From assembly GCA_945864225.1 (NCBI GenBank), contig CAMBAL010000008.1, positions 1 through 64,000 of the forward strand: DNA of 64,000 nt, written 5' to 3'. Below are positions 54,551 to 63,950 of this stretch, in pieces; position 1 is the first letter of the stretch, and each line of letters starts with the position of its first letter. A program made the translations under genes and the position numbers. This stretch comes from an uncultured Blautia sp. (GTDB taxonomy: Bacteria > Bacillota > Clostridia > Lachnospirales > Lachnospiraceae). The notes under the pieces were generated by a model. It was not told the origin of the DNA. It made no database searches and saw only the letters and a program-made list of their open reading frames with translations.

Positions 54551-56566
54551 TTATACTACCGGCTTATTTTCTTCCACGCCCTGCTGTGCAGTGACAGGTT
54601 TTGCTTCTTCCTGAAGTTCCTCCATCTTTGGAATATCACCGATCACATTTTCTGCCAGCCAGTCCATCGTCACAATTTCCTCAGGAGTCATTCTGCGGTC
54701 CGGATCATCCTGAATAATCCCCTTCTGTGAATACAGAACACCTGAAAACGGATTGAATTCTCCGGAAAGAATCGTACTTTTCAAAAGATCCACAAGACGC
54801 TTGGTACCGATCGGAAGATTCTGGGAACAGATGACATCAATGACACCTGCGGACATTCCCCACCAGTAATTAATTGCTTTCTTTGCCGCTGTATTATCGT
54901 CATATTTCCATGTTCCATCCATGATCGTACGGATCAGTCGTTCATAGAATTTACCCCAGTGCCATACAGGCATTGCCAGATTCCGCACTTTCATTTCTGT
55001 ATCTTTCGCACTGTCATCCGGTAAGTTCCGGTTTTCTTCTGCACTGTCATCCTTTTCTTTCTGTTCATATTCCACGCTGTAAAGTCCGAAAAATCTGGAT
55101 GCTTCTTCCGGAATCACCATATCCTTGCCGGAAATGATCGAAACCTGATTCTTCTTCAGATTCTCCATGGCATTGATTCCTTTTTTGGAGGTCCATTCCA
55201 GATAAACTTTTGCTCTCGGATTGATCATTTTGGCACCCAGGGCAAACGCATTGATATTGGCAATGGAGCCAAGAATCGGATAATCTGCCAGATAACCCAG
55301 ACGGTCATTTTCCGTCATGGCACCTGCAATCGCCCCCATCAGGAATTTCGCTTCATGCATACGCGCATAATAGTTACGGATATATCGGTGCGAAGTATTC
55401 AGAGAACAGTTCAGGATTTTTACATTGGGATGCGCAATGGCTGCTTTCACACTGGCCTGTACCTGTATCGGCGTTGTCGTGAACACAATGTTGCACCCGG
55501 AAGTAATCGCCTCTCCGATCACCTCTTCTACATTATCCCTGGTCACGCTGTCATAGTAAACGGTATTTACCTCGTCCGGGAAGGTCTGCTCCAGATGAAG
55601 TCTTCCAAGTTCATGAGCATACGTCCATGCAGAAGATTCCGGTGTTTTCTCATAAATAAATGCAATCTTCAATTTCTGTGAGCTGAGCGGAAGAAGCCGG
55701 TTCAGAAGAGGCGCCTTTTCTTCTGTCGGATTCATCTTCAGATCGATCTCATCCTCTTCCTGTCTCAAAGTGTATTCCTCCCAGCTCTTAAGCACCAGAT
55801 CTTTCAGCTCATTGGTTGTCTTGTCTGCCAGAGAATCATAACCGTAAACTCCAATAAAGGCCAGAAATGCATCACCCGTGGTAATACTCAGTTTCTTTCC
55901 GCCTTTTGCCTCAAATTCTGCGGCAAAACGGTTATAGACAGAACTGAAATTCAGTTTGTCATCATCCGTCCACATTTCACCAGGAGCCTTTCCTACTGCT
56001 GCCTGAAGCTTCGCAAAACTGCCAAGCTTGGAAAACCAGATATAGTTAATTCCTGAGAGACTGTAAAAATCTACAAATTCATAATAGATTCTGTTTTCTT
56101 TTTCCGTAGTTCTCGGGGGAAGGATTCTGGTAACATACCCGGGAATGGCAACCGCATCAAAGTATTTCAGCACGCTGACGCGCTTATTGCCCTCTTCCAC
56201 ATAAAATTTATTCATATATTCATAAACTTTGATCGGATCACGAATCCCCTCATTCTGATGACTGGTACAAAGACTTTTCCATTTAGACGCAAATTCTGTA
56301 TTGGAACGCAGAATCGGCATGAAGTTGGATGCAAAGGCACTGCTTCTTCCGCCGGTTCTGGTTCCCACGATCTGATCTGCCGGTATCTGTACTAGTCCAA
56401 GAGGAATTTCGGAATAACTGCCTTTCGGCGGAAGGATTTCATCCAGTACCGCCAGTGTTGGCAGCTCTCCTCGCATCAGCCGGGACTGATATTCTTTTTT
56501 TCCTGCTTTATATGCTTTATTGTAATCCTCAATTGAATTTGTAACCATAGACGAATTTGAAGCCAT
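54551..56566 (-). CDS. Cytosolic fusion of a ParB-like domain and a BMP/PnrA-like nucleoside-binding domain
   Basis: 671 residues. Near residues 55-155 lies a ParB/sulfiredoxin-like segment (IPADQIVGTRTGGRSSAFAS, then GIRDPIKVYEY and YVEEGNKRVSVLKYF). Residues ~305-540 are a basic-membrane-protein domain (KIAFIYEKTPESSAWTYAHE, GCNIVFTTTP, LNTSHRYIRNYYAR, GYLADYPILGSIANINAFALGA). BMP proteins are normally lipoproteins that bring purine nucleosides to an ABC importer, but this one begins MASNSSMVTNSIEDYNKA with no signal or lipobox. Ribosome site GGAGG. A cytosolic ligand sensor is an inference. No permease is adjacent. Confidence 0.82.
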   Translation of the reverse strand: MASNSSMVTNSIEDYNKAYKAGKKEYQSRLMRGELPTLAVLDEILPPKGSYSEIPLGLVQIPADQIVGTRTGGRSSAFASNFMPILRSNTEFASKWKSLCTSHQNEGIRDPIKVYEYMNKFYVEEGNKRVSVLKYFDAVAIPGYVTRILPPRTTEKENRIYYEFVDFYSLSGINYIWFSKLGSFAKLQAAVGKAPGEMWTDDDKLNFSSVYNRFAAEFEAKGGKKLSITTGDAFLAFIGVYGYDSLADKTTNELKDLVLKSWEEYTLRQEEDEIDLKMNPTEEKAPLLNRLLPLSSQKLKIAFIYEKTPESSAWTYAHELGRLHLEQTFPDEVNTVYYDSVTRDNVEEVIGEAITSGCNIVFTTTPIQVQASVKAAIAHPNVKILNCSLNTSHRYIRNYYARMHEAKFLMGAIAGAMTENDRLGYLADYPILGSIANINAFALGAKMINPRAKVYLEWTSKKGINAMENLKKNQVSIISGKDMVIPEEASRFFGLYSVEYEQKEKDDSAEENRNLPDDSAKDTEMKVRNLAMPVWHWGKFYERLIRTIMDGTWKYDDNTAAKKAINYWWGMSAGVIDVICSQNLPIGTKRLVDLLKSTILSGEFNPFSGVLYSQKGIIQDDPDRRMTPEEIVTMDWLAENVIGDIPKMEELQEEAKPVTAQQGVEENKPVV

Positions 56567-56680
56567 ATGTTTTCCTCCATTTCAAAAATTACATAATTCG
56601 TTAGTTAGATGCAGTTATTCATATCTCATTACCCGGTACATCAAAAAATAAATATACCCGATACGGATACATCCCTTTTC

Positions 56681-56709
56681 AATATAACCCAGCCGTTTGG
56701 TAAAATCAA
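56681..56709 (-). promoter_or_regulatory. Promoter of the ParB-like/BMP gene
   Basis: TTGATT (56704-56709) and TATATT (56681-56686) on the minus strand, 17 bp apart, with a leader of about 110 nt. I looked for a purine riboswitch there and saw none. Confidence 0.6.
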
Positions 56710-56746
56710 GTATTTTTCCATTTACGGTACGTCATGAACCATCCTA

Positions 56747-56774
56747 TGTTACTGCGAAAAAATGAACAGTAACA
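56747..56774. repeat. GTTACTG-type hairpin
   Basis: TGTTACTG (56747-56754) and CAGTAACA (56767-56774) form a perfect eight-pair stem with a 12-base loop, in the gap between the divergent BMP-fusion and DUF362 genes. It resembles the two hairpins in the yicC leader. Confidence 0.55.
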
Positions 56775-56812
56775 GATCCCGGATAATAATATAAAACCTT
56801 TTATGAAACAGC

Positions 56813-56841
56813 TTGATAAAATTGCGGATTTCGTGTATGAT
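56813..56841 (+). promoter_or_regulatory. Promoter of the DUF362 gene
   Basis: TTGATA (56813-56818) and TATGAT (56836-56841), 17 bp apart, 38 bp before the start codon. Confidence 0.65.
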
Positions 56842-56879
56842 TCTTCTTAGCAATTTAATCGAACAGGGAGGGTTCTACT

Positions 56880-57989
56880 ATGGAAAAAGCAAAAGTTTAT
56901 TATACCAATATGCGTACCGGTTTTAATGATGGTCTTCTGGATAAATTAAGACGCCTCATTCTGAAAGCCGGTATCGATCAGATTGATTTTGAAGGCAAAT
57001 ATACTGCCATCAAAATTCATTTCGGCGAACCTGGCAACCTGGCATTTCTCCGTCCCAATTATGCAAAAGTTGTTGCTGACATTGTAAAAGAACTTGGCGG
57101 CAAACCATTTCTGACAGACTGCAACACCCTCTATGTCGGCGGACGCAAGAATGCTCTGGATCATCTGGACACTGCATATACCAATGGATTTTCTCCTTTT
57201 TCTACCGGATGTCATGTACTTATTGCAGACGGACTGAAGGGAACAGACGAGGAATATGTTCCTGTAGAAGGCGGCGAATATGTAAAAGAAGCCAAGATCG
57301 GACGTGCGGTAATGGATGCGGATGTCTTCATTTCTCTTTCCCATTTCAAGGGACACGAAGCGACCGGCTTTGGCGGTGCTCTGAAAAATATCGGTATGGG
57401 CTGCGGTTCCCGTGCAGGAAAAATGGAAATGCACAGTGCCGGCAAACCGCATATTGACCGCGAACTCTGTATCGGATGCCATCGCTGCGAAAAGATCTGC
57501 GCCCACGATGCACCTTATTTCACAGACAAAAAAGCTTCCATTGACCATGACAAATGCGTAGGCTGCGGCAGATGCATCGGTGTCTGTCCAAAAGATGCCG
57601 TACTTCCCGCATCTGATGAGTCCAATGATGTACTCAACTGCAAAATTGCCGAATATTCCAAGGCAGTTATCGACGGACGCCCGAATTTTCATATCAGTCT
57701 TGTGATCGATGTTTCTCCGTACTGTGACTGCCATGCAGAAAACGATGCTGCTATCGTACCGGATGTCGGATTCTTCGCTTCCTTTGATCCGGTTGCTCTT
57801 GACATTGCCTGCGCAGATGCAGTCAATGCACAGCCGATCAATGCCAATTCTCTTCTTGCAGAAGCAGACCATGAAGGCCATGACCATTTCGGTGCCGTTT
57901 CTCCATCCACCAACTGGAGATCCTGTATCGAACATGCAAAGAAAATCGGCATTGGCACCGATGAATATGAACTGATTGAAGTAAAATAA
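56880..57989 (+). CDS. DUF362-family iron-sulfur protein
   Basis: 369 residues. The N- and C-terminal parts form a DUF362 domain (AIKIHFGEPGNLAFLRPNY, ISLSHFKGHEATGFGGALKN). Inserted at about residues 190-240 are two 4Fe-4S motifs, CIGCHRCEKICAHDA and CVGCGRCIGVCPKDA. DUF362 proteins are common in anaerobes, sometimes next to redox enzymes, but their reaction is unknown. Ribosome site GGGAGG. Monocistronic: promoter upstream, strong terminator downstream. Confidence 0.92.
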   Translation: MEKAKVYYTNMRTGFNDGLLDKLRRLILKAGIDQIDFEGKYTAIKIHFGEPGNLAFLRPNYAKVVADIVKELGGKPFLTDCNTLYVGGRKNALDHLDTAYTNGFSPFSTGCHVLIADGLKGTDEEYVPVEGGEYVKEAKIGRAVMDADVFISLSHFKGHEATGFGGALKNIGMGCGSRAGKMEMHSAGKPHIDRELCIGCHRCEKICAHDAPYFTDKKASIDHDKCVGCGRCIGVCPKDAVLPASDESNDVLNCKIAEYSKAVIDGRPNFHISLVIDVSPYCDCHAENDAAIVPDVGFFASFDPVALDIACADAVNAQPINANSLLAEADHEGHDHFGAVSPSTNWRSCIEHAKKIGIGTDEYELIEVK

Positions 57990-58004
57990 TTCGTTGCTCC
58001 ATGA

Positions 58005-58041
58005 AAAAGACCAGGTCGGAAATTTTCCGGTCTGGTCTTTT
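58005..58041 (+). terminator. Terminator of the DUF362 gene
   Basis: AAAAGACCAG and CTGGTCTTTT with inner GTCGG/CCGGT-type pairing form a long stem ending in a T run, 15 nt after the stop codon. Confidence 0.9.
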
Positions 58042-58120
58042 CTTACTTTCTAATTTTTCAGCTCTCTATGGGGGCAAATATACCGTAAAGCAAAATGTAC
58101 AGATATCAGGAATGCATTTT

Positions 58121-58132
58121 CAAACACGATCT
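58121..58132. repeat. GTGTTTG-family repeat fragment
   Basis: CAAACACGATCT, preceded by GGAATGCATTTT; the reverse complement AGATCGTGTTTGAAAATGCA matches the fragment at 49087 closely. It sits in the gap between the DUF362 and ilvA genes. Confidence 0.4.
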
Positions 58133-58152
58133 GTTTTTACACAAACTTACAA

Positions 58153-59364
58153 TCACAGACTTGCGCGGATCACACGTGGTCTGCAGCCTGCATCTTCCAG
58201 TGCTCTGACGATTTCGTTCTTATGTTCGGTTCCGTAAGCCTCCATCGTGATTTTCAGTTCCACTGCTGCATTTCGATTGGTGCTGACAAACTGGTTATGA
58301 TCCAGTTTAATGACATTACCCTGTTTCTCTGCAATGATCGAAGCCACACGAACAAGCTCACCTGCTTTGTCCGGAATCAGTACAGAAACAGTGAAAATTC
58401 TGTCACGCTGAATCAGGCCATGCTGTACAACGGAAGACATGGTGATCACATCCATATTTCCACCGCTTAAGATGGATACCACCTTTTTATTCCGAAAATC
58501 CAGATGGCGAAGAGCCGCAACCGTCAGAAGTCCGGAATTCTCTACGATCATCTTGTGGTTCTCAACCATATCCAGGAAAGCTACGATCAGTTCATCATCC
58601 TCTACCGTAATCACATCATCCAGATTTTCCTGAAGATACGGGAAAACTTTTTCTCCCGGAGTCTGCACCGCAGTACCATCCGCAATGGTATTGATATGAG
58701 GAAGTGTCACTACTTCTCCCTTATTCAGAGAAGCTCTTAAACATGCTGCTCCAGCCGGTTCTACACCGATCACTTTAATATGAGGGTTCAAAAGTTTTGC
58801 AAGGGTAGATACACCGGTGGCCAGACCACCCCCTCCTACCGGAACCAGAATGTAATCCACCAGAGGCAGTTCCTGAATGATTTCCATGGCAATCGTACCC
58901 TGACCGGTTGCTACCGCCAGATCATCAAACGGATGGATAAAGGTGTAACCTTCTTGTTCCGCAAGTTCCATGGCATATGCACATGCCTCGTCATATACAT
59001 CCCCCTTCAGGATTACTTCTGCACCATAACTTTTGGTTCTTTCCACCTTGATCAAAGGAGTGGTGGTCGGCATAACGATCACCGCTTTTACGCCAAATTT
59101 GTGTGCAGCATAGGCAACTCCCTGTGCATGATTTCCTGCAGATGCGGCAATCAATCCTTTTGCTCTTTCTTCCTCAGAAAGCGTGCTGATTTTATAATAG
59201 GCGCCGCGAACCTTATAGGCACCGGTACGCTGCATATTTTCCGGCTTAAAAAACACTTTATTTCCAGTAAGATCACTAAAGTAACTGCTCTTGATCAGTT
59301 TTGTCTCCTGTGTCACTTTTTTTACAATTTCTGATGCCTCTTCAAAGCTCTCTAATGTAAGCAT
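58153..59364 (-). CDS. ilvA: Threonine ammonia-lyase with ACT domain
   Basis: 403 residues. PLP-dependent fold: the lysine is in QRTGAYKVRGAYYKI, ASAGNHAQGVA is the Ser/Asn phosphate region, and VPVGGGGLATGVS is the glycine loop. A C-terminal ACT domain (IFTVSVLIPDKAGELVRVASII) may bind an allosteric effector. It turns threonine into 2-oxobutyrate, for isoleucine synthesis or catabolism; the short form resembles catabolic TdcB-type enzymes. Start at 59364 follows AGGAGG at long spacing; an in-frame ATG at 59418 is possible. Follows ftsY closely. Confidence 0.92.
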   Translation of the reverse strand: MLTLESFEEASEIVKKVTQETKLIKSSYFSDLTGNKVFFKPENMQRTGAYKVRGAYYKISTLSEEERAKGLIAASAGNHAQGVAYAAHKFGVKAVIVMPTTTPLIKVERTKSYGAEVILKGDVYDEACAYAMELAEQEGYTFIHPFDDLAVATGQGTIAMEIIQELPLVDYILVPVGGGGLATGVSTLAKLLNPHIKVIGVEPAGAACLRASLNKGEVVTLPHINTIADGTAVQTPGEKVFPYLQENLDDVITVEDDELIVAFLDMVENHKMIVENSGLLTVAALRHLDFRNKKVVSILSGGNMDVITMSSVVQHGLIQRDRIFTVSVLIPDKAGELVRVASIIAEKQGNVIKLDHNQFVSTNRNAAVELKITMEAYGTEHKNEIVRALEDAGCRPRVIRASL

Positions 59365-59424
59365 TCTAAGTCTGTTCCTCCTGACATGTTTCTTTGGTTT
59401 GGTATATTTGTACAGCATTCTGTA

Positions 59425-60363
59425 CTACTCGTCTGCCGCGCGGTCGAACAGCGCATCCACAAATGCATCTGCGTCGAATTTCTGAAGGTCCTCAATGCTT
59501 TCTCCCACACCGATGTATTTTACCGGAATATCCAGTTCAGACTGAATGGCAACCGCAATACCGCCTTTGGCTGTTCCATCCAGCTTCGTCAGAATAATTC
59601 CTGTTACATTTGCCACTTCTGCAAACTGTTTTGCCTGCACAAGTGCATTCTGTCCGGTCGTTCCATCCAGAACAACAAGGGTTTCCAGATACGCTTCCGG
59701 ATATTCTCTCTCCAGGATTCTGTAGATTTTGCGCAATTCTTCCATCAAATTCTTTTTGTTGTGAAGACGTCCTGCTGTATCACAGATCAGGACATCCGCA
59801 TTTCTGGCTTTTGCAGCAGCAACTGCATCAAATACCACAGATGCCGGATCAGCTCCGGACTGACCGCCGATAATCTCCACCCCTGCGCGGTTGGCCCACT
59901 GGGTAAGCTGTTCTCCTGCTGCCGCACGGAAAGTATCTGCAGCTGCGAGAATCACTTTCTTTCCCTGATCTTTCAGTTTGCCGGCAAGTTTTCCTACGGA
60001 AGTCGTCTTGCCCACGCCATTGACACCGATTACCAGAATCACAGATTTCCTGTTTTCAAATTCATATTCGGTACTGTCCACTCTCATCTGCTCTTTGATA
60101 CTGTTGATCAGCAGATCCTTGCATTCTTTCGGATCACGGATATGCTTCTCCGCCACCTGTTCCTTCAGATGTTCCAGTATGGAAGAGGTCGCATTGATTC
60201 CAATGTCTCCCATGATGAGAATTTCTTCCAGTTCCTCATAAAAATCATCATCAATACTGGAATAGCCGCTGAAGATCGAATCAAAACCGGCTACAATATT
60301 ATCTCTGGTCTTGGTAAGTCCGCTTACCAGACGTTTAAAAAAACCTTTCTTTTCTTCTGCCAT
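59425..60363 (-). CDS. ftsY: Signal recognition particle receptor FtsY
   Basis: 312 residues. A short N-terminal region (MAEEKKGFFKRLVSGLTKTR) replaces the long acidic A domain of E. coli. The NG domain has VIGVNGVGKTTSVGKLAGKL, AAADTFRAAAGEQL, ICDTAGRLHNKKNL, TKLDGTAKGG. It docks SRP-ribosome complexes at the membrane. Ribosome site GAGGAGG; 26 nt after smc. Order rnc-smc-ftsY is conserved. Confidence 0.97.
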   Translation of the reverse strand: MAEEKKGFFKRLVSGLTKTRDNIVAGFDSIFSGYSSIDDDFYEELEEILIMGDIGINATSSILEHLKEQVAEKHIRDPKECKDLLINSIKEQMRVDSTEYEFENRKSVILVIGVNGVGKTTSVGKLAGKLKDQGKKVILAAADTFRAAAGEQLTQWANRAGVEIIGGQSGADPASVVFDAVAAAKARNADVLICDTAGRLHNKKNLMEELRKIYRILEREYPEAYLETLVVLDGTTGQNALVQAKQFAEVANVTGIILTKLDGTAKGGIAVAIQSELDIPVKYIGVGESIEDLQKFDADAFVDALFDRAADE

Positions 60364-60389
60364 ATGCTTCCTCCTCGTAACAGCGTTCC

Positions 60390-63300
60390 CTATTTGCTCA
60401 GCTGATTCTCAACAAGATCTACGGAGACAAGCGTGGAAACACCTTTTTCCTGCATGGTGATACCATAAAGTCTGTCAGCAGCATTCATGGTACCGCGTCT
60501 ATGTGTTATTATAATAAACTGTGTGTTTTTCGTCAACTTCTGAAGATATGAGGCAAAACGGCCTACATTGGAATCATCCAGTGCTGCTTCAATCTCATCC
60601 AGAAGACAGAACGGTGACGGTTTCAGATTCTGAATGGCAAAAAGAAGGGCGATCGCTGTCAGCGCCTTCTCTCCACCGGAAAGCTGCATCATGTTCTGCA
60701 GTTTTTTGCCCGGCGGCTGGGAAATGATCTTAATTCCCGCTTCAAGAATATCCTCATCTTCTGCCAGTTCCAGTGTACCCTTTCCTCCACCGAAAAGCTC
60801 TTTGAAAGCCTTGTCAAACTCTCTCTGGATATCTCGGAATTTTTCTGTAAACTGCCGTCTCATACCTTCATCCAGTTCCTGAATAATTCCTTCCAGTGTC
60901 TCCTCCGCCTTAACCAGGTCATTATACTGTCCCGAAAGGAAGGTATGACGTTCCAGAAGATTTTTATAATCTTCAATGGCATTCACATTAACTGTGCCAA
61001 GTTTACGGATTTCATCTTTGATCACCGCAATCTGCTTTTTCATGGCATCGCGGTCATTCAGCTCTTCCTTTCGATACTGCAGTGCATTATTCGGAGTAAT
61101 CTCATATTCCTGCCACAAATAATTAATCTGGGATTCCATATGTTCTTCCAGTTTTTCGATCTGGCTCTTCAGACGGAAACACTCTCTGTCCAGAAGGCTG
61201 ATATGCCCGGACAGTTCATCCCTTTTTTCAAAGAACGCTTTGTGGCTTGCATTTTTTTCTTCTTTTTCTTTTTGCCACTGCTCCATCTGGTCAGTGTCCT
61301 GCTTCTCTTTTTCCCTGCATGCGGCAATAGCAGACTTCAGTTCTCCGATTGCCTGCTCTTTTTTTGCCATTTCCACACTGCCTTCCAGGAGAAGCTGCTC
61401 TATGCCTTCTTTTTCTTCCTGAAGTTCCTGCATTTCCAGCACCAGTCGGTTCAGATTTTCCTGCGCAAAATCTGATTTCTGTTCCATGGAAGAGGTTTCC
61501 AGACGGATGGATTCCAGTTCCCTGCTCTTTTGGGTTTCCTCTTCATGGAGTTCATCCAGCTCCTTCTGTTTGCTCTCGATAAATTCTTTCAGTTCCGCTT
61601 CATCTTTCTGTGAAGCTTCCAGTTCCTCAGTAATATGGCTGTTATCCTCTTTGATTTCATCTACCTGACGTCTCAGCTCCGCACGCTCCCGCTCAATCTG
61701 AGCATAACTGTTTCTGATTTCTTTTTCTTTTTCAGTAAACTGTTCCAGATTCAGCTTGGCTGTATTCTGCGCTACATACTGGCTGCGAAGTTTCTCCTGA
61801 AACTCTGCAATGGTGTCCCGGATCACATTTCTCCGGCTCCGGTTGGCATCAATGGACTTTTGCATCTCATCCATATCTTTTCTGAGTGCCTTTACACTTT
61901 GTTCCAGTTCCTCAATCTCACGGCGTCTTCCCAGAAGATTACTGTTATTTTTAAAAGCACCACCTGTCATGGAACCGCCCGGACTGAAGGATTCTCCCTC
62001 CACAGTAACCATACGCAGACTGTGCCGGTATTTTCTCGCAATGGCAATGGCATTGTCGATATGATCCACGACCAGAACGCGGCCCAGAAGATATTTCACA
62101 AGACCTGTATACTCACTGGATGTACTTACAAGATCACTTGCCACACCAATGACGCCCTTTTCCCTGAGAGCATCCTTCTGCTGAAAATCTCCACGGAAGC
62201 TGACACTGCTCAGCGGAAGAAACGTTGCCCGTCCATAACGGTTTTTTTTCAGAAATTCAATCATCTGCTTGGCAGTCTGTTCATTGTCTGTAACAATGTT
62301 CTGAATACTTCCGCCAAGGGCTGTTTCAATTGCAATCTCATAGTCTTTGTTGACCTGAATCAGATCTGCTACAACACCTTTGATGCCTTTTACGCGGTCT
62401 TTCTGCTCCATAACACGGCGGATACTGTTGCCGTAACCTTCGTACCTCTCTGTAATGTTTTTCAGAGATTCCAGTCTGGATTCTTCTCTGTGATAGGCTG
62501 TCTGACCGATTTCCATCTGTGCGTTCTGCTTTTTCAGTTCAGCCTGCAGATTCTGTACTTCTCCATCCAGACGGACACATTCCTCATTCATGGACTGAAT
62601 CATGGAACTGATTCCATTATATTCCGTCTGCGCTTTTTCGCGGGCTGTTTTCAGTTCATCCTCTTCCGTCTTCAAACGAAGAATTCTCTGGTTGATTTCC
62701 GCCCGCCTGATATCCATCTGTTCCATCATGGTATCAAAGCGCTGTGCCTTTCCCTTAATGGTAGACCGGCTGTTGAGAATCTCAATGATCTCGTTTTTGC
62801 CTTCTTCCACAGAAGCGCTGCATTCCTGCGCATTCACCTGAATCGTTTCCAGATGTTCCTCTCCTGTTTTTAACCTCTGACGGATTTCTTTCAGAGCTGC
62901 ACGCAATTCTGATTTTTCCTGTTCCAGTTCTGCTTTTGCGTTTTCTCTTTTTTTCAGGTCTTCTTCGATAGCCGTCATTCGGCTCCGGTAATGCTGGTCT
63001 GTCTGATGTCCTGAGAAAATCTGCTCCTCCAGAACATTGATCTGCCCTTCATACTGCTGGGACTGCAGGATATTCTGCTGGGATTCCTCCCGCAGGGCGT
63101 CCATTCTGGAATTCAGTTCTTCCAGTGCTTCTTCCAGTTTTTCATATTCTACTTTTGTCTTTTCAAAAGATGCCTGGGTTTCTTCCAGTTCTTCCTGGGC
63201 AGCATGACTCTTTATGTCCAGTTCTTCCAGTGCTTTTCCTGTATATTCATGATCGGTGAGAAACAGATTGACATCCAGTTCTCTTAACACATCTCTCTTG

Positions 63301-63950
63301 GCAAGAAAAATCTTTGCCGTTTCTGACTGTTTCTCCAAAGGCCCCAGCTGTTTGGTAAGCTCACTCAGAATATCTGTTACACGCACAAGATTCTGGCGTT
63401 CTTCCTCCAGTTTCTTGATCGTGGTATTTTTGCGTCGTTTAAATTTTACGATTCCAGCTGCCTCATCAAAAAGCTCCCGGCGTTCTTCCGGCTTTCCGCT
63501 TAAGATTTTGTCAATCTGACCCTGACCGATAATGGAATACCCTTCCTTACCGATACCGGTATCGTAAAACATTTCATTAATATCTTTGAGACGGCAGGCA
63601 CTTCCGTTGATCAGATACTCACTCTCACCGGAACGGTAAAGCCTTCTCGTAATCGTTACTTCATTGTAATCCACCGGAAGTTTATGATCGCTGTTGTCAA
63701 GGGTGATTGCCACTGAAGCAAAGCTCAGAGGCTTTCTGGTTTCTGTTCCCGAGAAAATAACGTCCTGCATATTGCCCCCTCGGAGCTGTTTGGCACTCTG
63801 CTCTCCAAGCACCCAGCGAACCGCATCACCAACATTACTTTTACCGCTGCCATTCGGTCCCACAATGCCGGTAATTCCGTTATGGAATTCAAAATTGATT
63901 TTCTGTGCAAAAGACTTGAACCCGTGTACTTCGATGTTTTTTAAATACAT
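60390..63950 (-). CDS. smc: Chromosome segregation ATPase SMC
   Basis: 1186 residues, normal length. The N-terminal half-head has GIVGPNGSGKSNVGDAVRW, two long coiled-coil arms flank a hinge at about residues 500-680 (IKGVVADLIQV to FSPGGSMTGGAF), and the C-terminal head has the signature LSGGEKALTAIALLFA with Walker B FCLLDEIEAALDDSN. It forms the condensin complex with ScpA and ScpB, both encoded at the left end of the window. AGGTGG is its ribosome site and its start overlaps the end of rnc. Confidence 0.98.
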   Translation of the reverse strand: MYLKNIEVHGFKSFAQKINFEFHNGITGIVGPNGSGKSNVGDAVRWVLGEQSAKQLRGGNMQDVIFSGTETRKPLSFASVAITLDNSDHKLPVDYNEVTITRRLYRSGESEYLINGSACRLKDINEMFYDTGIGKEGYSIIGQGQIDKILSGKPEERRELFDEAAGIVKFKRRKNTTIKKLEEERQNLVRVTDILSELTKQLGPLEKQSETAKIFLAKRDVLRELDVNLFLTDHEYTGKALEELDIKSHAAQEELEETQASFEKTKVEYEKLEEALEELNSRMDALREESQQNILQSQQYEGQINVLEEQIFSGHQTDQHYRSRMTAIEEDLKKRENAKAELEQEKSELRAALKEIRQRLKTGEEHLETIQVNAQECSASVEEGKNEIIEILNSRSTIKGKAQRFDTMMEQMDIRRAEINQRILRLKTEEDELKTAREKAQTEYNGISSMIQSMNEECVRLDGEVQNLQAELKKQNAQMEIGQTAYHREESRLESLKNITERYEGYGNSIRRVMEQKDRVKGIKGVVADLIQVNKDYEIAIETALGGSIQNIVTDNEQTAKQMIEFLKKNRYGRATFLPLSSVSFRGDFQQKDALREKGVIGVASDLVSTSSEYTGLVKYLLGRVLVVDHIDNAIAIARKYRHSLRMVTVEGESFSPGGSMTGGAFKNNSNLLGRRREIEELEQSVKALRKDMDEMQKSIDANRSRRNVIRDTIAEFQEKLRSQYVAQNTAKLNLEQFTEKEKEIRNSYAQIERERAELRRQVDEIKEDNSHITEELEASQKDEAELKEFIESKQKELDELHEEETQKSRELESIRLETSSMEQKSDFAQENLNRLVLEMQELQEEKEGIEQLLLEGSVEMAKKEQAIGELKSAIAACREKEKQDTDQMEQWQKEKEEKNASHKAFFEKRDELSGHISLLDRECFRLKSQIEKLEEHMESQINYLWQEYEITPNNALQYRKEELNDRDAMKKQIAVIKDEIRKLGTVNVNAIEDYKNLLERHTFLSGQYNDLVKAEETLEGIIQELDEGMRRQFTEKFRDIQREFDKAFKELFGGGKGTLELAEDEDILEAGIKIISQPPGKKLQNMMQLSGGEKALTAIALLFAIQNLKPSPFCLLDEIEAALDDSNVGRFASYLQKLTKNTQFIIITHRRGTMNAADRLYGITMQEKGVSTLVSVDLVENQLSK

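Noticed and set aside
56567..56700. Purine or other riboswitch upstream of the BMP-domain gene
   Set aside because: I looked for the conserved purine-aptamer cores and saw none; the leader looks unstructured.
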